DNA of 64,000 nucleotides, taken from NCBI RefSeq assembly GCF_009727055.1, contig NC_052359.1, positions 57,572,619-57,636,618 of the forward strand. Direction: 5' to 3'. The DNA comes from Benincasa hispida. Its lineage: Eukaryota; Streptophyta; Magnoliopsida; Cucurbitales; Cucurbitaceae. The notes under the pieces are model-generated. The model ran no database searches, was not told the origin of the DNA, and saw only the letters and a program-made list of their open reading frames with translations. This document shows, one piece after another, positions 11,046 to 23,500 of this stretch (within the stretch, counting starts at the first letter, position 1; the number at the start of each line of letters is the position of its first letter). The position numbers and the translations under genes were made by a program.

Positions 11046-13822
11046 AAAATACCTTTTTAGTCCCTAAATTTTAAGAATAGTTGCATCTACTTAAAGTTCT
11101 AATTTGGTCAATTTAGTCCCTAGTTTAAAAACAAAAGATTTAAAGGTCCTATTACATTAATTAATTAATATTATTTTAAAACATATTTAATTTTTTTTTT
11201 TTTTTTTTTGGTAAAAATAAATAATCTTTTCTCTCTCTTTTCTCCTCCTCTACCCCATCCCCTCCCTTCTTTTTCATCTTCATTCTTCACTCCCAATCCA
11301 TCAGATTTTTTTGTTTTCCCGAAGATGGTGTGGTGTTTTTTATTTGCCTTTACTTTGAAACATTAACTTTTTTATGAGTTGAATACAATGAGTCTCTTAG
11401 GTGAACATAGGATTAGCTTAAGCTACAGACGAGTGAGACAATTATTTAAGATCCTCATTTTAGAAAGTCTCATAATTCGTGTAATATATATATATAATAT
11501 ATATATATTTACAATATTGGTATCTATTTAATTTATTTTTGATGAAATTAAATTTAAAATATAAAATAATATATTTATTAATTTTCATAAAACTTTTCTT
11601 ATGATATTGAAAATAGAAACTACTAAAAAAATCAATAATGAACGGGATCCTAAACTCTCTCAATTTTGATTAATGGCACTTCAAATTTATTAACCTTTTA
11701 TCTTTTTATTCATAATTTCTTTCAAATTTTCATAAAGATCTCAACTATTAATATAACTCCCTCCAACTAGTAGATAATTATATGGTTAAAAATGAAGCAT
11801 ATAATCAAATAAACTTGAATGAAAAAAAAAAAAAAAGCTAGAGAGTTAAAAAAGAGAAAACAATGATGATATTAGTATTAATAATGAGACATATATGGTG
11901 CATTCTGAATATAATATATATTATTCAAGAAATTAGAAAAATATTGATTAAAATTATCTGACATATTGGTAGAAAAGGATCTCATTAGAGAAAGTCATTT
12001 AGTTTTTTCAAAAGATGGAAATTTTAGGTATTTTCTAAGATATTAAATTATATAAAATGGCAAATGTTTTCCCAAATATTAAAATTATATATAAAAAAAG
12101 TCATTTATTTTTTTAATTGAAAATATTAAGAGAAGTCTTGCAAAATGAAATTGATTGTCCTATTTATATATATTTTTTTAAAAAAAAAATAAATGGTTTT
12201 TCAAATACATATATTGCTTATTGAATATTATTAACAATACCATATGCTGAAGGAGCTTTTCAATATTAAAATTAATTAAATCTTATTTAAGGTCAACTAT
12301 TAAATAGATTGGTCATGTTATCATTGAAAATGATATATTAATAAACTTAAATTATCAAAATTTAATATATAATTTTACATCTCAAAAAGTAAAAAAAATA
12401 ATTTTTAGATAATATTTTCTACATGAAGGTTTCTCTATCAAAATTTTGTCTATGACCTCATATGATCTTAAGTCGCTCCTGGATAAACAAGTGTTGCCAA
12501 TGTCACAAATTCTTCTTTTATTCTCTTCACCCTCGCAATCTCATCTTCCCAGTCTAATCAACATAAAAAAAATTTTGTCCCTTTTCTCTTTAACACAACC
12601 ACCCAAAACAAAAACTCCCTTTTGATTTTTTCTCCATTGCTTGCAACAACTTCTTCTTTGAAATCTCTCCGTGGAAGAAGACAAAGAATCAAGTAAAATG
12701 ATAAATTAATTACAATAGAAAAAAAAGAAGAAATCATCTAGGAAAAGAAAAATAACCATTGAGTTGGGAATTAAAGATGGAGAAGGTGAAAGAAGAAAGA
12801 GGAGAAAATTGCATAGAGGGCCTAAAATAAGAGGCTTAAATGAAATTTGGCCTCACTTTTGAAAACAAATGAAAAGTGATTTTTTGCTTATATCATCTAT
12901 ACATGAAATTACTACTTTAACCCTTATAGCCTTCTTCCTTCTCTTTCTTTTTTCAGATTTTTTTCCTTTTCTTTTTTTTTTTTAACGTTTCTTCTGTCTA
13001 CTTCTTCTTCTGTCTTCTTTCTTCTGCCTTTCTTTTTCTTCTTCTTCTTCTTCTTTTTTTTTTTTTGGCTTTCTTTTCTTCTTGTTTCTATGTTTTTTTT
13101 CTGGAGGAAGAGAGAAGCAAGATTGAGATGAAGGAGAGAAAGAATCGAGATCAAGAAGCGTAATAGAATTTGAATTTAGGAGAGAGAAATGAGATTGAGA
13201 TCAAGAGCGAAGAGAAATTGATATTGAGGAGAAGAAGCGAGATTTAGAGAGAGGAGAGAAAACGAGATTGAGATCAATAACGAAGAGTAATCGAGGAGAG
13301 AGAAGCGAGATTTAGGAGGAAGAAACAAGAAGAATTGACATGTAGTCTGATATGGATTAGGATCGAGGAATGGAAATCAGGAACGGGAAATTGGATTAAG
13401 AAGTGTGGAGTTGGAACATTGATCAAGATCAGAGATCGGTATAAGAGAATAGATAATGTGATCGAGAATCGAGGTTGGGATATCGAGGGCCAACCAAGCG
13501 CATCTTCATGCGCAATTGGGTAATTTCACAAGCGGCTGACATAAGCAAAGACCAAGTGATTTCTTCAATGTAGGTCATCTTTCACCCCAAAATGGGTCAT
13601 CCATACAAAACCTTCAAGAACGAGATGGAATGGTGATGGAGGTAGGGAAGAGTGAGAAAAGATTTAATATGTTTTAATTGAAAAATAATTTAAAATAATA
13701 TAAAATTACTCAATTAGTACCATACGACCATTTTAAAGATATTTTTCAAAACTAGGAGTTATATTCGACAAATTGAGATGCATACATCCTTAAAATCTCA
13801 GGCTAAAAAGGTATTTTTCTTG
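11046..13822. mobile_element. roughly 2.8-kb element with long terminal inverted repeats (MULE-like?)
   Basis: The left end reads AAGAAAAAATACCTTTTTAG, and the right end, read on the minus strand, gives CAAGAAAAATACCTTTTAG. The inverted similarity goes on for about 90 bp (blocks TTTTAAG, TGCATCT, CTAGTTTT). Long imperfect inverted ends with no clear coding sequence fit a non-autonomous Mutator-like element, but I found no clear 9-bp target duplication. The interior has a pyrimidine-rich run (12925-13100) followed by a purine-rich run (13100-13460). Confidence 0.5.
12925..13460. repeat. pyrimidine tract followed by purine tract
   Basis: CTT/TTC-rich sequence to about 13100 switches to GAGA-rich sequence with repeated GAGATTGAGATC-like units to about 13460. 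The two halves are partly complementary, so a large hairpin is possible. Reading frames of K, E and R here are low-complexity products. Confidence 0.6.
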
Positions 13823-14640
13823 TATATATATTAATTGGTTGCTTTTAGTTATAGATTATTCAATTTTCAAATATCTATAATTAAAATTATTATTTGTTTT
13901 TAATTAATTTATTTTTATTGATATTTATATTTAATTAATTGATCTCTTAAATTTATATAAGATTCTCCTACTTAATTTCATAAATTAAATACCTATATAA
14001 TTTTTGTTTCTAAAATTATGATACCATTTCTCATTCACAACCAAACACAATCATCTTCTCAGACATCTTATTGTCAGACATCCTATTCTCGGGTATCATG
14101 ATTCCCGCACATCTATAAAACTTTAAATCAAACAACCCCTTAAGATTTAAAAGATTGATTTTGCAGTCGAAATATCGAGGTGTAATTTTTATGAAAATAT
14201 CGATAAAATGTCACTATCAATGAAATTTTTTAGAAAAAAATATTCAAAAAACACAATTAAATTATTTAAATTAACAAATAAATATTTTATCCTTTTTAAA
14301 CAAATTAAAAAGCTTATTAGTTATATTATATTCACATTAATGACATTTTTTTTTACTTTTTTTTGTTTTTTCATGAATTTTTGTACCATAAGATATAAAT
14401 TTGATTCATCTCTAAGTTGATATTGAACCTATGAAATAATGAAAATATCGAGATGTCAATAAAAGTTTAATACCGTTGCATATACTAGGAGGGTATTTGT
14501 TTTAAGGATTAGGCTTGGGATGAGTTAGACATCCTAAGCTTAGCCCTTGTTTGGGATAAGGATTTAGAAAGCCGGGACTTTATACACTTTTTCTATGAGG
14601 TTGAATAGTAGGCACTAATTAAATCTATGGGTTGCATTTT
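13823..14640. other. AT-rich intergenic stretch
   Basis: No gene or clear element. A short frame at 14208-14420 is AT-rich (K, N, F, I) with no recognisable domain. Confidence 0.4.
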
Positions 14641-15955
14641 TCTTTTCTAATTTAATTTTGGAAGTTTCCTAGGTGACTTTTGAACATCACATCCGACGAT
14701 TGCCATGGGCCAATTCCGACCACCACCTCTGACAATCACCGTCAACCATCTCCAATCGCCACTTCCAATGACCCACGAACCTGCCGATGAACTTCTGACC
14801 ATCGACTCTGGCCAAACTTTGATCGTCATCGACCAACTTTGACCACCACTTCCAACGACCACCACAACCACCTTTGGTGACCCTGCCGACAAACTTCGAG
14901 CCATCGACTCTAGCCAAACTTCAGCCGCCATTGACCAACTTTAGAAAACATTAATCAAAACCCTTTTAATATATAACAAATCAAACAAATTTATATATAA
15001 AAATACTTTTAAGAAAGAGTTATCAAACATATATATGCTTTTAAGAGTTTTTTAATAAAAAAAATGTTTAAATAAAAATGAATATTTGAAAAATAGTTTT
15101 TTCTAACCCATTTCAAACATGCGATTAAGTTACAATAATATTTTTTTAAAAATACACTTTCTCTTTCTTCAAATTTTTTCATTTGAAGTTATTATTATTA
15201 TTATTTATTGAATTATCTTTTTTAATTCTCTTTCTTTTCTGCTTTGTTTATATATTTCCTTTATTTTAGGAGATTTCTTTTATTTTCTTCTATTTCTCCA
15301 TAGCCGTAAATCGATCTCTACAAGAAACATCCCTTCTTTTCGTATGATTGTTATTGTTGTTGTATTATTATTATTATTATATATAGACACATTTCTATTA
15401 AAATTGAATAATAAGGAGGGCTAAAAAGTAAATTGAACTAGATTTTTGTGTAAAATAATAACTCATTAGACTACAATTGTGTAATTAAATATATTTATTT
15501 AAGTTATATGTGTAGAAAGCTCTAATTTAAATTAGTAAAAGTGACAAAAGTATATTATAAACATTTTATTTCAAAAGCTAGTAAATCAAATATCAAATTA
15601 TTAAAATAATAAATTAAATAAAATTATAATTTTAGTCGAATATCTATTTCAAAATTTAAAAAATACTCTTCTAAATTTTTTAGATTATTTTAAACTTAAC
15701 TATAAAATAATTAAGATGACAAATTTAAACTAATCTAAAATCCAACCACGGATTAAATATAAGAAAATATTTCACAAAATAAATATGCATTTTATTTCTA
15801 AACTTCCTAAAGCCTGCACTCGAAACACGGGTTTTTTAAACCCAAAGTTCCAAAGCCTGTACTCCAAACTTAAACCCAGACTACCTAAATTTTTCAGTCT
15901 AAATCCACTTAACATTCTCGAGCTTAACATTCTAAACTTCCGTCAAACGCCCCCC
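14541..15955. mobile_element. possible TIR element enclosing the GC-rich repeat
   Basis: Left TAGCCCTTGTTTGGGATAAG and right, on the minus strand, TAGGGGGGCGTTTGACGGAA share GTTTG and a later TTTAGAA in inverted order. Such ends are common in plant MITEs. No clear target duplication was found, so this is a weak call. Confidence 0.25.
14655..14942. repeat. GC-richer degenerate direct repeat, about 100-bp unit
   Basis: The block with CTGCCGATGAACTTC and CATCGACTCTGGCCAAACTT (near 14781) comes back about 103 bp later as CTGCCGACAAACTTCGAG and CATCGACTCTAGCCAAACTT. It stands out in base composition from the AT-rich surroundings. Overlapping minus-strand frames (94 and 76 codons) are not supported by any domain. 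Confidence 0.55.
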
Positions 15956-16587
15956 TAGAAATTTACCCAAATGTCCTCTAGAAATTTACCCCTTCATCAA
16001 CTTAGCTTCCTCTTTTTATTCTCCTCCATTGACGTTGAGGTTTTAGTTTTTGTTCTTCTTCTCCTGAACTATTGATAACCCACGTTTTTTTCTTCTTTAA
16101 AAAAAAAAAAGAAATTAGTTTAGAGTTTTATTCTCATATAGTTTTTAAGTTTCAAAATATTACACTTTTATAAATTTTGAGCTTGATTTTAATTTAGTAT
16201 TTCTTTCAAAATATTGTAAAATTTACCTTTAAAATTTGAGTTTTTGTTTTAATTTGGTCTCTAGTTTTCAAGATTTGTAGTTTTTAACTTTGTTTTTTTA
16301 CTAAATACTCATTTTTCATCGTTCATATTAATGCATATTAATTAATTCTAAATTAAAAGAATTATATGTAATTAAGTTTTACTATTTTTTCATCACAATA
16401 TTTTAAAATTAATTTTAATTGATTAGTAGATATTAGCGTCAAAGACTTGTGAGTAATTAATGAAAAACTAAATTAAAATTGTTAATCTTGAAATCTAATG
16501 ATCAAATCGAAACAAAACTCCAATTTTTTTGATAAAATGGTAACATTTTGCCAGACTAAATTGAAATCAAACTAAAAGATTAAAGGT
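15956..16587. other. AT-rich stretch with remnants of a repeat with inverted arms
   Basis: Phrases such as TTTAATTTGGTCTCTAG (about 16246-16263) and inverted relatives near 16500-16560 suggest an old MITE of about 470 bp. No gene is seen. Confidence 0.35.
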
Positions 16588-16930
16588 TAAAATACCATTT
16601 TGGTCCCTATTCTTTGAAATTTGTTCAATTTTAGTGTATGTATTTTCAAATGTCCAATTTTAGTTTATGTACTCTTTAATTTTAAATTTAGCTTCTCTCA
16701 AAGTTAATTTTTAATCAAAATTGATTAAACAACCATAATAAATTTTATACAAAGAAACACAATATGTAAATATGTTTTCAAAATTTATAATGAAAGTGTT
16801 AATAAAAAATAAAAAGTAATGATAAAAATCTAATTAAACTAATAGTAGAAACTAAATTTAAGATTTTTGAAAGTGCATGGAATAAAAATAAATATTTAAA
16901 AGTACGTAGATAAAAATTGAAGATGACATC
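16588..16930. mobile_element. foldback MITE immediately upstream of the methyltransferase gene
   Basis: The left arm (from GGTTAAAATACCATTTTGG through TTCAATTTTAGTGTATGTA to TTTTAAATTTAG, about 16588-16690) and the right arm read on the minus strand (TTCAATTTTTATCTACGTAC to CTTAAATTTAG, about 16850-16920) match imperfectly, roughly 70 percent by eye over 70 bp. The element ends about 190 bp before the first ATG of the gene. Confidence 0.5.
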
Positions 16931-16985
16931 TTAGCTAAATGTAAATTATCATTCTGAAATCAAAAAACAGCCAGTGAAAACTAAA

Positions 16986-16991
16986 CACGTG
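16986..16991 (+). promoter_or_regulatory. G-box CACGTG upstream of the methyltransferase start
   Basis: CACGTGG at 16986-16992 lies about 125 bp before the ATG at 17116. bZIP and bHLH factors bind this core in plants. Whether it works here is inference from position. Confidence 0.4.
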
Positions 16992-17115
16992 GACTATTTT
17001 CCCCCTCTATTGTCCTCTTTCTTTCATCATAATAATCTCTTGTGGTCCTCTTTCACTTAAGATTCTTGCGAGACCTTACAAAATACAACACCTGGTGTTC
17101 ACTCTCAAGATCAAA

Positions 17116-17529
17116 ATGATCGTCGGAAAAGAGAAAACGCCGATGGAGCAAGACAACGCCGTCGCTACTACCGTCGAGAGTGAGAGCCAAAACAAAGCGA
17201 GACTAGCCATTGTTGAGCTTGCTAACATGATCAGCGTTCCGATGTCCCTCAACGCCATAGTCCACCTCAACGTCGCCGACGCCATCTGGCAAGCAGGTTC
17301 CAACTCTCCGCTCTCCGCCTCCGAGATCCTCACACGTGTAGTTCCGTCCGGCGGAGACGCCGATAATCTCGAGCGCATCTTACGTATGCTCACTAGCTAC
17401 GGTGTTTTCGAGGAACATCTCAGCCCTAACTCATCTAACCGCAGGTATTCCCTCACCGACGTCGGAAAAACTCTTGTCACCGATTCCGATGGCCTCTCCT
17501 ACGCGCCGTACGTGCTTCAGCATCATCAG
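17116..17529 (+). CDS. methyltransferase exon 1 (residues 1-138)
   Basis: It encodes the dimerisation domain, with ARLAIVELANMISVPMSLNA and LTSYGVFEEH, and ends HHQ at CAG, followed by the donor GTGCGT. The frame is open upstream to a GTG at 17095, but the first ATG is 17116. Its base composition is clearly more GC-rich than the flanks, as expected for real coding sequence. Confidence 0.9.
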
Positions 17530-20500
17530 GTGCGTGCTTGACACGTATTTGAGATTTCTGTTACAACAGATCTGTTTCCGTTCGTTTCTGATTCTGAATG
17601 AAATCATCGTGATTTTGATTTACAGGACGCGCTTATGAGAGCGTGGCCTAGAGTACACGAGGCTGCGATTGATCCGACGACGGAGCCGTTCGTTAGAGCG
17701 AACGGCGAACCGGCGTACAGTTACTATGGGAAGAAGGCAGAGATGAACGAATTGATGCAGAGAGCGATGGCCGGCGTATCGGTACCGTTCATGAAAGCTG
17801 TATTGGACGGCTACGATGGCTTCGAAGGAGTTGAGAAATTGGTCGACGTCGGTGGAAGTGCCGGCGATTGCTTGCGGATGATTTTACAGAAACATCCTCC
17901 CATTAAGGAAGGGATCAACTTCGATCTGCCGGAGGTGGTTGCTAGGGCTCCGAGCATCCCCGGTGAGCCTTCTTTTTCATCGTTCCTGTAATTAATGAAC
18001 GTCCTTAATTGTGATTATAAAGTTTTATTTTTATTTACTTAATCTCTTTACCTGTCATTACTTAGCTTTAAATTAATTAGCCTATTTAGTTGTCATTAGT
18101 AGTGCTTCATTTTAATTTTATCAAGTTTGAAGATGAGAATAGGAGTGAACTTTTCTAATGGATAAGGTAATAATTGATACTAACCTTTTAAAATAGAGTA
18201 TCTTGAATCGTTCTTCCTTTCCTAAACATTTGATTTTTAAAATTTAAAGTAAGGTTTTTGGTTTTTGTTTCGAAAATTAAGATCACTATTTCTACATTTT
18301 AAGTCTCTTCATTTATTATTTATTTTTATTAATAGTTTAAAAAATTAAATCAAAATTTCAAAACTAAAAAAAATAATTTTTAGAAACTTACTTTTGTTTT
18401 TGAAATTTAACTAAAAATTACCATAGTATGAAATGGAACGAAATTAGGTAATTTTAAAATATAAAAATAAAATAAAAACATTACTTAGCACCTAAATTTA
18501 TGAAAATTAAATTTTTGATTTCTAGAAACTACAACTTTATTTGTTTTATTTCCACCTTTTCACTAATATTTTTAAAAAATAAACTTAAAAAGGAGAAAAG
18601 TTTCAAAAACTTGTTTTTATTTTTAGAATTTAACCAACAATTTAAATATCTTTAGTAGAATTTAAGAGAAAAATAATTTTTTTATTTTTATAATTTTTTT
18701 AAAGAAAGTGAAAATCATAGTAAAAATAAAAAATAAGGATAAATTAAAAAAATTAAAAATTAAAACCCCTACCATTATCAATGGTGAATTTGTAATATCA
18801 AAAAAGAAAAAAAAAAAAAAAAAAAGAGGTTTTAACGGTGTTATAAAATGACAGGGGTGAGTCACGTTGGAGGAGATATGTTCAAGTCCATCCCGACTGG
18901 TGATGCTATTTTCATGAAGGTACGAACGTAGCCTTTGGCCTTTGCTTTTCCATTTTTTGTGGTGAGGAGAGAAAAAAATATCTTTTCGTTTAATCCTCTC
19001 ACGTGATCCCCTTTCACTTCTGATTGACGTGTCGCTCCCTAATCCTCGTATGTGGGGACCGCCGGTTCACCCACCCAAGGCCCCACAAATCTGTGGGAAA
19101 AGTCATGAAATTAATAAAGTATGAAAGGTATTTCGCACTATCTTCCTACGTTATTCTCTCATTACTAAAAAGCATTATCGAAGAATTTATCATATGAAAA
19201 ATTATGATTGAACAATATAATAAGATATATAATAATAAGTATCGCTCATGATGTACTTAAGTATTTTTCAACCTAAAGACCACTTACAATAATGGCAAAA
19301 CGTAATATAAAAATTAAGCCTTTAGTCCAACAATTCTAAATTTGTAAAAATTAAAATATTAACAAGTTAGCCAATTAAAATATTTGAACATCCAAAATGC
19401 TCCATAAAAGGTTAAAATGCTTACTTGTTTATTGAACGATGCACTTGGAATGTTGATTGATGTTAGGTATATTATTGCACTCATGTTTTACTTCAAGTAT
19501 TTACTAACTCATGTCTTTTAACTAATTTATTGTTGGTACACTTGAATTATCATGCTTGTAAAATGAAACACACATGTTTTTACTTCAAAATAAGTTATTG
19601 ATTGAATGCTGATTGTTATAAGATATATTGTTGAGGTATATGGAATATTGATTGTTGTTAGATATACTACTAATTATTTCAAATATTTATTGATTGATAC
19701 ATGATACACTCATGTCTTAGATATGATATACTACCAATACACTTCAAATATATCATGTTCATAAAATGAAACAGTTGAGAATTATTGTTTATTTGTGTTT
19801 ATATATATGTGTGTGATATGCCACGAATGAGAGCATACATGATGAAGAGAATCATAGGATAATTAGTATGTTTTTGTTAATATTTAATTTAGTTCTTAAT
19901 TTAAATTAATTAGTGTTTAATTAATATTTTATAGTTAATTAGTTAATTATGTTATTTTCTTGTAAGGCTATAAATAATCTGTCAAAGATGTATTTATCAA
20001 GTATATCTTTACAAGAAACTGTACAAGGGTATAAATACTGTATAAAAAACCTAAGAATAGAGCCTAACCAAATTAACCAAATCCTAAAGACCTAGTATAC
20101 ATGAGACTTAGTATACACTCACACCCTCCCTCAAACTCAAGGTGGTAAGGTAGGAATCAACTTGAGTTTGTTAAGTAGTTGGAGAAAACGACCAGGAGGC
20201 AAAGCTTTGGTGAGAATGTCAGCGGGTTGATCAGCAGTGGAAACAAAGCATAACATCAAAGTTTCGCTCAGGAGATGATGACAAACAAAGTGAATTATTC
20301 TCAATATGCTTGGTGCATTCATGAAAACATCATTGTGAGGAATCTGAATGGCATTACGATTGTCACAGTGAAGTATAGTGGTAGACGACTGAGGGACTCC
20401 CATATCAGCAAGAAGTCAACGAAGCCACAAGAGTTTTGACGTAGCATCAGCCAGAGCACGATATTCAGACTCCGTACTAGAATGGGAAAGCACTCTGTTT

Positions 20501-23500
20501 CTTACTGTACCAAGAAATGAGAGAATCACCAAGGTAGAAACAATAAGCGGAGGTAGAACGCCGGTCAGTAGGATCACCAGCCTAATCAGCATCAGAATAG
20601 TCGGATAAAACTAGGGAAGACTAGGAAGAAAACTAAAGTCCATGCCCCAAAGTACCTTTGACATAACGAAGGATAAGAAGAACAACAGTAAAATGAATGG
20701 TCCGAGGGGTAGCCATGAACTGACTAATAATGTGGACAACATATGTAATGTCAGGACAGGTGATTTTCAGATAAATAAAACTATCGACAAGCTAACGATA
20801 GAAACTGACATCCTCAAGTGGAATTCCATCAAATGGAGTCAAGCGAACATTAGGATCGAGTGATATTGGAGCTATAACAGAGTCAGTAATACCGGAGCAC
20901 AGTAAAAGATTTGAGGCATACTTTACTTAAGACGGCGAATAACTAGTAGAGTCAATAACATTTCAAGGCCAAGAAAGTAACTGAGTGAACCTAAGTCCTT
21001 CATCTCAAAGTGTTCGCCAAGATAGCGTTGTAGATCAGACATAGCTTGAGGATCATCTCCAATAATAATCATATCAACAACATACAGGAGAAGAAGAACA
21101 ATACCATGAGTTTTTTGCCACGTAAATAGTGTCATGTCATGAGAACTTGACGTATATCCAAGCTGAATGATAGTGAAACTAAAAGTTGCAAACTAAGCTC
21201 AAGGAGCTTGCTTCAAACCATACAATGCTTTTCGGAGGAGGCATACTTTTCTGGGATGGACAGAAGACACCTAGAGGCGGTTACATATATACTTCCTCAG
21301 ATAAGGCCCCATTAAGGAAGGTGTTCTTGACATCCATTTGAAAAAGTGGTCACTGTTTAGCTATAGCAACTGCTAAGAGACACCGAACAGATGTCATTCG
21401 TGCCACAGGTTCCAAGGTCTCTTCGTAATCGATCCCATACTCATGAAAATATCTTTGCTACCAACCGAGCTTTATAACGCTCAACAGAACTGTCAGAGTG
21501 AGTTTTGATCTTGTAGACCCACTTGCAACCAATGGGTTTCTTTCCGAGGGGGAAATCAACATAGTCCCATGTATGCATTTTATCAAGAGCTTGAAGTTAT
21601 TCTTTCGTAGCTTGTTGCCACAGAGGATTAGTATTTTCCTCACGAAGGAGGTAGGTTCAACCAAGGAACTGATTATAGAAAAATAGTAAAAATCTTGAAA
21701 ATGAGTAGGGAGTACCCTTACCCTAGTGGAGCGTCGAACAAAAGAGGCAGGATCATGAACAGGTCCAGATTCCACAAATGGGATAGATGGCTGATCAAGG
21801 TCAATAGAGACAGGCATAGACTGTTCAAGCTCAGAATCATTAGAAGATGTAGAAGAAGGGAAAAGATCAAATAAACCGTGAAAATCATAGGGAAGAGGAC
21901 TCAAGAGAGAATCATGAAAGGTTGATAGACTAGAGAACATAATGTGCTCCCAAAAAATGATATGGTGGGAAATGCGCAATATATTAGAGAGAGGGTCCCA
22001 ACAACGAAAACCTTTGTGTTCAGTTCCATAGCCAAGAAAGCAACAGAGATGGGCACGTGGTTCTAATTTGGTATGTTCATGAGGGTGAAGAAGTACAAAA
22101 TATGCACAACCAAAGACCTTGAGGTTTGAGTAATCGGGAGAAGTACCATATAAGCGTTCAAATGAAGAAACATTTTGAAGAACAGATGAAGGAAGACGAT
22201 TGATTATGTAGACAGAGGTAAGAAGGGTTTCACCTTAAAACTTTATAGAACAAAAGACAAACAGATGTTGGGCCCAGACAGGGTCTAAGATGTGACGATG
22301 TTTTTGCTCCGCTCATCCATTCTGTTGAGAGGTATGAGGACAAGAGCACCGAACAAGAGTGCTTTGCTGGGTGAGAAAGGAAAGAAGCATGGATTCCTTA
22401 TATTTCAAGGCATTATTTGTACGTAGAACTTTGATTGGGCGAGAAAACTGAGTGTGAACCATGTTAGCAAAATTAATATATATTTAAGGCAGGGAAGTGC
22501 AGTGTTTAAGGAAATATATCTAGGTAAACCGAGAGTAATCATCAATAAATAAAATAAAGTAGCAATACCCATTGATAGTGGAAATAGAAGCGGGGTCCCC
22601 AAATATCAGAGTGAATTAAGTCAAAAGAACTATTGCTTATAAAACTAGACTGTGAAAAAGACAATGCGGGTTGTTTTGCAAGTTTGCAATTCAAACAGTC
22701 AAAAGATACAAATTTGGAGATATTATTCAAATTATGACTAGAGATTAAATGACGGAGTTTTTCGGAAGAAGCATGACCGTGACGGAGGTGCCACTCATAG
22801 ATAGTAGAGTCAGTGACAAGGGCAGAAAGAGAACAAACAGGAAGTCGAAGAGATGTGAGCTTAAACAATTTTCCTACTTTGTGTAGGATTGTATCAACAG
22901 TAGTAGAAGCACAAGGATCATCTAAGCACCCAAATTCACTAATTTTGGCAATATATAAAGTATGCTTTTGTAGAAACAAGTGAGTTTCAAGACATAACTC
23001 TTGTAGAACTTCTTCAAAGCTCCTTCACCAGCTACTATCTTCTCCAAATCTTGTTGTAGACCACCCTAAGATCTTTTCCACTATTCTCTTGGTGCTCTAG
23101 ATTAAGTTGTGAGACTTAAAACAAGCTTGAATCAAGGGTAGAAGGAGAAATGCTCACTGCAGAAAATCAGTTGAAGAATTCTTTCTTCAGTTGATTGCAT
23201 GCCCGATTTTCACTCTAATCTTTTCATTATATTGCAGATCAACGTGCAAAGAAAAGAGTTGCATGAGTTGCAGCTCATGCTTGGAGAAGACAAGGCAAAG
23301 ATATTGCTTCATGTACGAGCTACTTCAAAAGATGGATAATGGAAAATCGTCATTTTCCATTTAAGTGTTTTGTTTTCTTTTCCTTTTCAATTTTATCTTA
23401 AAAAATTAAAATTTGATTTTATTAAATCTATTTTGATTTTAAAATAAAAAATTTAAATTAATTTCATAAATTAATTATTAAATAAAACTTAATTAATTTA

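Noticed and set aside
12924..13154. 76-codon lysine/glutamate-rich frame on the minus strand
   Set aside because: Product of a CTT/TTC tract; low complexity.
14647..14931. Two overlapping minus-strand frames of 94 and 76 codons
   Set aside because: They lie in a degenerate direct repeat; both show the repeat pattern (KVVVVVVGSGGQSW type) and no domain.
17076..17393. 105-codon minus-strand frame over methyltransferase exon 1
   Set aside because: Shadow of exon 1, which has clear family homology on the + strand.
22882..22979. Start of the 145-codon frame that seems to extend the integrase (MFLQKHTLYIAKISEFG)
   Set aside because: The solo LTR border and its CTTTG duplication lie at 22877-22882, so these residues are LTR read-through and not part of the copia protein.
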